Of a stretch of 64,000 nt of DNA, positions 59,249-64,000 are shown one piece after another. The notes under the pieces were generated by a model. The model ran no database searches, was not told the origin of the DNA, and saw only the letters and a list, made by a program, of their open reading frames with translations. The translations under genes were made by a program, and so were the position numbers. Origin of the DNA: Vibrio aphrogenes (lineage in GTDB: Bacteria; Pseudomonadota; Gammaproteobacteria; Enterobacterales; Vibrionaceae). The DNA is taken from assembly GCF_002157735.2 (NCBI RefSeq), contig NZ_AP018689.1:2203619-2267618 (forward strand). The letters are read 5' to 3'. The number at the start of each line of letters is the position of its first letter. Within the stretch, counting starts at the first letter, position 1.

Positions 59249-60297
59249 TACACATTTTGTTTAGAAAATGCTTCATAAGATGATTCTAAAATTGGTGTTT
59301 TAGCGTTAGCTAATACCTGTTTTATTTTATTGGCAATCTCTTTCTCATCATAAGAGTCCACTAGATATTGAGACAAATCTCCTGTCAATATTTCATCGGG
59401 TCCAGAAGGACAATTTACACTTACAACTGGTGTGCCAACAGAAAGTGATTCAATTAAAACTGTTGGCAAGCCTTCATAATCAGATGTCAGGGCTAAAAGA
59501 CGAGCTTTACGAATCCAAGGATATGGATTCCCAACAAAATCATGAAATATAACTCGTTCTTGCAAACCTAACTGATACACTTGATTTTCTAATTCTGGCT
59601 TGAGATCGCCCTCTCCCAGAATAATCAGCTTAAGCTGTGAATCATCAATTAAAGAAAAAGCTTTTACCAAGCGGTCTAGACGTTTTTGCTTTTCTATTCT
59701 ACCAACAAAAATAATATAGTTGTCTACATAACAATCTGGTATAGGTTTCATAGATTTAGCTTGTATACAGGCAAAATCAAAAGGATTGTAAACAGTGTGA
59801 ATGGAAGAAAAAACATTTTCACCACAACAAGAAGTTACAAATTTTTTAATACTCTCTGATACGCAAAAAACATGTTTATTTTTAAGCTTCCGTCTTAACT
59901 TAAATTTATATTTATATTTTTTTAAACTATTTCTTGACAAGTAGGAACATTCATCTGAATTATGGATGCATGGAATTAATCTCTTGTCATTATATTTAGA
60001 GATCAATTTTATTGTTTCACTATGTGAAGCAATTAGAAAATCAAAAGAAGGCGATGCTTGATACCATTTTGAAAATGCCAGGCTAATCAAATCATTGTTT
60101 TTCTTTTTATTATTAGTAGGTTGAACTCCTAGAGAGGTCACTTTCAATACGCTATCAATGGGTAGCAAAGTCTCATCGAACAAAGTAATCACTTCTACAT
60201 CATGTCCTTTTTCTACCAATAACTTAGCCATTCTCAAAGTAACGACTTGAACACCTTCAACTTTCAAATCACGAATAAGAAACTTTATTTTCATCAA
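59215..60297 (-). CDS. Family 4 glycosyltransferase
   Basis: 360 aa, GT-B fold. MMKIKFLIRDLKVEGVQVVT and LRMAKLLVEKGHDVEVITLF start it; YIIFVGRIEKQKRLDRLVKA and the EX7E motif in SDYEGLPTVLIESLSVGTPV, followed by SGPDEIL, are clear GT4 marks (WaaG/WabH-like). Probably adds a sugar to the LPS core or O-unit. The only minus-strand gene to the right of rjg; convergent with waaL. Confidence 0.92.
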   Translation of the reverse strand: MMKIKFLIRDLKVEGVQVVTLRMAKLLVEKGHDVEVITLFDETLLPIDSVLKVTSLGVQPTNNKKKNNDLISLAFSKWYQASPSFDFLIASHSETIKLISKYNDKRLIPCIHNSDECSYLSRNSLKKYKYKFKLRRKLKNKHVFCVSESIKKFVTSCCGENVFSSIHTVYNPFDFACIQAKSMKPIPDCYVDNYIIFVGRIEKQKRLDRLVKAFSLIDDSQLKLIILGEGDLKPELENQVYQLGLQERVIFHDFVGNPYPWIRKARLLALTSDYEGLPTVLIESLSVGTPVVSVNCPSGPDEILTGDLSQYLVDSYDEKEIANKIKQVLANAKTPILESSYEAFSKQNVYHRLIAILNSL

Positions 60298-60495
60298 TCC
60301 ACTCTTTTTAACTGGCTTAAGTTTGTAGCATTCTAATCAGTTTTTATTTTCTGAACTTTGTTTTAGAACAGACTTTCTGATTGTCTTACATTCAGCTGTG
60401 ACTTACAATTTGTTCATCAAATTATCTACAAATTACTACGATAATTCGACTTAAGTATCAACTCTACAATAAAGTAAACTGGTGGTAATAATTAC

Positions 60496-61452
60496 ATGAC
60501 TCAACAGCGAAATGATTTTGATGAACTTGCATATAGCCCTCAGTTTAAACTCAACTTTTTAGCACCTAAATACTGGACAACTTGGTTAGGGATTGTTGCT
60601 ATTTGCTTGATGAGCCTGCTACCTAAGTGCCTTCAGTCAGCTATAGCAAAATGCTTGACCTCTATTGCCGTAAAATTAAAATCCGGCGCGGCAAAACGTG
60701 CCCGCATAAACTTATCTATGTGCTTTCCCGAAAAAACAGAAAACGAAAGAGCTGACATCCTCTATCAAATGTATATGACAGCAATTATGTTCATGATGAA
60801 CTTTGCTTCATTAAGCATGCGAAATAAACATTGGTTAGAACGCCACACTGAAATTCGTGGTTTTGAAAATATCCAAAAAGTTATTGATTCCAATGAAAAC
60901 GTCATCTTATTGGTCCCTCATACTTGGGCAATTGATATCCCTGCGGTTTTATTTGCTTCGCGAGGTTATCCAGTTTCTGCAATGGCAAAAAGCCAAAAAA
61001 ATCAACTGGCTGATTGGTTAATGCACAGACAAAGAGTTCAACATGGTGGTCGCGTTTATGATAGAAGTGTCGGTATTAAACCTTTCATCAAGTCAATTAG
61101 GAAGGATAATTACTTAGGCTATTATCTTCCTGATGAAGATCTGGGTAAGGATCATAGTGTTTTTGTTGATTTTTTTGCCACTCAAAAAGCGACTATTTCA
61201 GGTTTAGGACGATTATCAAAATTAAGTAAAGCAAAAATAGTACCTTTATTTGCTATGTTCAATAGTAAAACTGGACAATTTGAACTTGATATTTATCCTG
61301 CGCTCCCATTTCCAACTGAAAATGAACATAAAGATGCTAGAATGATGAATGAGTGTATTGAACATTATGTAACTCAAAACCCTGAGCAATACATGTGGAT
61401 TCTTCGCTTATTAAAGACTAGACCTAACGATGAAAAAAACCCTTACAAATGA
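60496..61452 (+). CDS. Lipid A late acyltransferase, LpxM/LpxL family
   Basis: 318 aa inner-membrane enzyme that adds a secondary acyl chain to Kdo2-lipid A or a precursor. FLAPKYWTTWLGIVAICLMS has one membrane helix. The HX4D motif is HTWAID at about 142-147; then GYYLPDEDLGKDHSVFVDFF and WILRLLKTRP. These are nearer to LpxM (MsbB) than LpxL. Acyl chain not readable. It stands among core genes. Confidence 0.9.
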   Translation: MTQQRNDFDELAYSPQFKLNFLAPKYWTTWLGIVAICLMSLLPKCLQSAIAKCLTSIAVKLKSGAAKRARINLSMCFPEKTENERADILYQMYMTAIMFMMNFASLSMRNKHWLERHTEIRGFENIQKVIDSNENVILLVPHTWAIDIPAVLFASRGYPVSAMAKSQKNQLADWLMHRQRVQHGGRVYDRSVGIKPFIKSIRKDNYLGYYLPDEDLGKDHSVFVDFFATQKATISGLGRLSKLSKAKIVPLFAMFNSKTGQFELDIYPALPFPTENEHKDARMMNECIEHYVTQNPEQYMWILRLLKTRPNDEKNPYK

Positions 61453-61572
61453 TAAAAAATCTGTTAGGAGCAAAATCGAACTATTATTTATAACTTCTAC
61501 TATAATTCAAATACAATAATAACGATTGACATTTCATAATCTAAATTCTCTCGCATAAGATAATACATATAC

Positions 61573-62247
61573 ATGGCTAGAAAAATTCATCAGTGGCGAA
61601 TAAAACAAAAATTAAAAAAAACAAATATCACGGTTGCAGGATTAAATATCCTGCATCGGTTTAAACTGCCGAATAGAACAGTCAAACTCGAATGTTTCTC
61701 TAGCTTGCATCACTCAAAGTTCATCCATGACATTGGTGCATATTCATACAGTTACTCTTCTTTGTCAGAAAATACCGTGATTGGTCGCTATTGTTCCATT
61801 GCTAAAGGTGTCAACATTATGGGTGATGACCATCCATTAGATAGATACACCACATCTCGAGTTACTTATGGCCAAGAATATTTGGATATAATGCCAATAA
61901 CTCAATTTACCTCAAAAGAAAAGTTAGTCACCATTGGTAATGATGTTTGGATTGGAGAAAATGTCACACTAAAACGAGGAGTGGCAATTGGTGATGGAGC
62001 TGTTATTGCTACAGGTTCAATTGTGACCAAAGATGTAGAGCCCTACTCTATTGTCGGAGGAATACCAGCCAAACTGATACGTTATCGATTCTCTGAAAAA
62101 ATCAGAATGGAGCTCCTAAAAATAAAATGGTGGCGATATGATCTCAGTAAACATAATATTTCTCCTACTATTGATATCAATGATTTTATTTCTAGAATTA
62201 ATAATATCGAAGAATCTGAGGATGTATTCAAATGCATCCTTTTATAA
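61573..62247 (+). CDS. CatB-type hexapeptide acetyltransferase
   Basis: 224 aa. Left-handed beta-helix repeats begin at about residue 60 (SYSSLSENTVIGRYCSIAKG). The segment IMGDDHPLDRYTTSRVTYGQ has the catalytic His, and IGNDVWIGENVTLKRGVAIG and IVTKDVEPYSIVGGIPAKLI complete the fold. Relatives in LPS clusters O-acetylate sugars. Predicted to decorate core or O-antigen. Confidence 0.9.
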   Translation: MARKIHQWRIKQKLKKTNITVAGLNILHRFKLPNRTVKLECFSSLHHSKFIHDIGAYSYSYSSLSENTVIGRYCSIAKGVNIMGDDHPLDRYTTSRVTYGQEYLDIMPITQFTSKEKLVTIGNDVWIGENVTLKRGVAIGDGAVIATGSIVTKDVEPYSIVGGIPAKLIRYRFSEKIRMELLKIKWWRYDLSKHNISPTIDINDFISRINNIEESEDVFKCILL

Positions 62248-62338
62248 TTAATATTTATTTTTCCTTATAAATCATTACCACGACAAATAACACATTGTTC
62301 TTCAATACCCTTAATAAAGTTTTCAAAAGGTTACCATT

Positions 62339-63430
62339 ATGAATATCCTTATTTTCAGCTCATACAAAGATACCTGGAACAGTGTTCGTCCTGAAGCAGA
62401 AATGTTCATTGAAATGGTCAAGTTAGGCCATACCGTCACGGTGATGACTCAAGGCTCTGCAGAATACGTTTCTCGCTTTAAAGAATCTGGTATTAAGGTT
62501 ATTGATTGCTATCCAACCAAAAAAGTATGTTGTAAAACCATCAAAACACTACGAGAAGAATTAGCTTCTACTCATTATGATATTGTTTATGCCATGAACT
62601 CCAAGACTATTCCCAATGCTGCTTTTGCGTGTATTGGCTTTAAGAAAACTAAAATGGTGACTTATCGTGGAACCGTTGGGGGATTATATCGTCATGATCC
62701 AAGTGCTTATCTTACTCATTTACACCCTCGAGTTAATGGCATTAGCTGTGTAGCCCAAGCGGTTACCGATGATGTGCAAAAACGCGTTTGGATGAATAAA
62801 GACAATATCGTGACTATCTACAAAGGACATGACCTTGCTTGGTATCAGGCTCAAGCTATTCCTCGTTCTAAAATAAACCTCCCTGAAGATGCAATTGTCG
62901 CGACCTGTATTGCCAATGCCCGTCCTAGTAAAGGTGTTCATGTATTATTAGAAAGTGCATCGCAATTATTTGATTTAGAAAAACTACATATACTTCTTAT
63001 TGGCCGTGATATGGATACTGACGCTAACCTTGCTCTTGCAAAAGCGAGTGGCATGGAACAGAGAATCCACTTTCTAGGTTATAGAAAAGATGTTCCAGAA
63101 ATTCTTGCTACTAGTGATATGCAAATTCAACCATCGGTAAGTGGAGAAGGGTTACCTAAAACAATTATCGAAGCGATGGCGATGGCTGTACCTTCAATAG
63201 TGACCACTACTGGAGGTGGTAAAGAACTACTTATAGATGGAGAATCAGGCTACATTGTCCCTGTCAATGACAGTACGGCTATTGCTGATAAAATACGTCT
63301 GCTCTGCGATTCCAACGAGGCCCGTAAAAAAATGGGTTTGTTGGCCCAGCAGCGAGTAATTAATAATTTTTCTGTTCAACGTACTGCCCACCAGCATCTC
63401 GAATTTTTTCAATCATTACTTCAACAATAA
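62339..63430 (+). CDS. Family 4 glycosyltransferase
   Basis: 363 aa, GT-B fold: MNILIFSSYKDTWNSVRPEA at the start, then IANARPSKGVHVLLESASQL and the EX7E motif in VSGEGLPKTIIEAMAMAVPS, followed by TTTGGGKELLIDGESGYIVP. Predicted core or O-antigen sugar transferase; donor not readable. Lies 91 bases after the acetyltransferase gene and 16 bases before the next gene, in the same direction; AAGGTTACC precedes the ATG. Confidence 0.92.
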   Translation: MNILIFSSYKDTWNSVRPEAEMFIEMVKLGHTVTVMTQGSAEYVSRFKESGIKVIDCYPTKKVCCKTIKTLREELASTHYDIVYAMNSKTIPNAAFACIGFKKTKMVTYRGTVGGLYRHDPSAYLTHLHPRVNGISCVAQAVTDDVQKRVWMNKDNIVTIYKGHDLAWYQAQAIPRSKINLPEDAIVATCIANARPSKGVHVLLESASQLFDLEKLHILLIGRDMDTDANLALAKASGMEQRIHFLGYRKDVPEILATSDMQIQPSVSGEGLPKTIIEAMAMAVPSIVTTTGGGKELLIDGESGYIVPVNDSTAIADKIRLLCDSNEARKKMGLLAQQRVINNFSVQRTAHQHLEFFQSLLQQ

Positions 63431-63446
63431 ATAATGGCCATCATCA

Positions 63447-64000
63447 ATGATTATAAAAACGCTTAAAACTAAAAATAGAGCCATTAGAAACCGAATAAAA
63501 GCATGGAAACTACATCGCATTTCTAAAAAGTTCGATAAAGATCCATTATCTGGTCAGACACCAAATCTGGAGATGGTTCGCTCTATCGCCATACTCCGCT
63601 GGGATAACAAACTCGGTGATGCCATTATGTGTGGCGTTTTTATACGAGCTTTACAACAATTTAGACCTGATATAAAAGTAACCGTAATTTCACCCGCCTT
63701 TTGTGCTAATTGGATAAAAAAAGCGACTGGTTGTGACATTCTCTTATGTGAAAAACGAAGTCAGAAAACAGCTTTGGGATTTAAGAAATACCAAGGTAAA
63801 TTTGATGCTGTCATCGAACTAGGTAGTAGTTTTGATTTTAAAGAGCTCATTGCCCTACAACAATTAGGCGCCGCTATTAATATTGGGTATAACAAACAAT
63901 CACACCCAATTTTTAATGTTAATATCGATTCAAATGCTGTCCATTTTAAGGAACGGTATTTAGCTGCAGCTAAGCTATTCTGCTCAGAAGAGCTATTAAC
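63447..64000 (+). CDS. Family 9 glycosyltransferase (heptosyltransferase family), 3' end outside window
   Basis: 184 residues seen from ATG 63447, open to the window end. After a basic lead (KTKNRAIRNRIKAWKLHRIS), SIAILRWDNKLGDAIMCGVF is the typical GT9 start (x-R-x-D-x-x-G-D). FRPDIKVTVISP, the stretch FDAVIELGSSFDFKELIALQ and AAINIGYNKQSHP match the family. The enzyme should add a heptose or similar sugar to the LPS core. Its neighbours fit this. Confidence 0.88.
   Translation, partial: MIIKTLKTKNRAIRNRIKAWKLHRISKKFDKDPLSGQTPNLEMVRSIAILRWDNKLGDAIMCGVFIRALQQFRPDIKVTVISPAFCANWIKKATGCDILLCEKRSQKTALGFKKYQGKFDAVIELGSSFDFKELIALQQLGAAINIGYNKQSHPIFNVNIDSNAVHFKERYLAAAKLFCSEELL

Overview
The window reads as a piece of a large chromosome from a marine gammaproteobacterium of the Vibrionaceae, most likely Vibrio or a close relative. 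The basis is: frdABCD next to epmA, efp and epmB; the yibN-secB-gpsA-cysE block diverging from gpmI-envC; a polysaccharide region bounded by an rjg-type gene and hldD (gmhD), as described for Vibrio O-antigen and capsule loci; an overall moderate-to-low GC feel; and intergenic repeats rich in short palindromes. No rRNA, tRNA or CRISPR array was seen. Species cannot be set from the sequence alone.

Layout. Positions 1-28.7 kb are core chromosome: EF-P modification (epmA, efp, epmB), fumarate reductase frdABCD, a LysR regulator, yagU, acuI, an MgtC-family gene, a ModF-like ABC ATPase, groESL behind a heat-shock-type promoter, a MATE exporter, cysE, gpsA, secB, a rhodanese, gpmI, envC, a PAS-GGDEF cyclase and a DHH phosphoesterase. 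Gaps between these genes are packed with palindromic REP-like units and three tandem arrays (about 140 bp x3, about 280 bp x2-3 and about 220 bp x6).

Positions 28.7-54.3 kb form a surface-polysaccharide region that contains none of these repeats. It opens with ugd and the export set wza-wzb-wzc. An acylating aldehyde dehydrogenase, a ToxR/MarT-like regulator with a FidL-like partner, wecA and a lone, C-terminally short rmlB follow. A scar of broken genes comes next: an EamA transporter tail, an amidase cut by an intact IS3-family element, and a dead Y1 transposase. Then comes an AT-rich minus-strand operon of glycosyltransferases, acyltransferase, Wzx, Wzy, and an unusual HAD plus UbiA-like pair, headed by a frameshifted wzz directly behind an ops (RfaH) element.

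Positions 54.5-64 kb hold rjg (with a REP unit inside its reading frame), a four-helix-bundle gene, hldD and LPS completion genes: O-antigen ligase, an LpxM-like acyltransferase, glycosyltransferases, an acetyltransferase and the start of a GT9 heptosyltransferase.

Most unusual items: two small paralogous proteins of 43 and 45 aa sharing a C-x(6)-MRADDR core, one at each end of the variable locus and not recognised from any named family; a wzz frameshift lying exactly on an in-frame A_AAA_AAA slippery site; an IS insertion whose removal restores the amidase frame exactly; IS-end-like sequence captured inside the 220-bp array; and a REP unit turned into coding sequence inside rjg.
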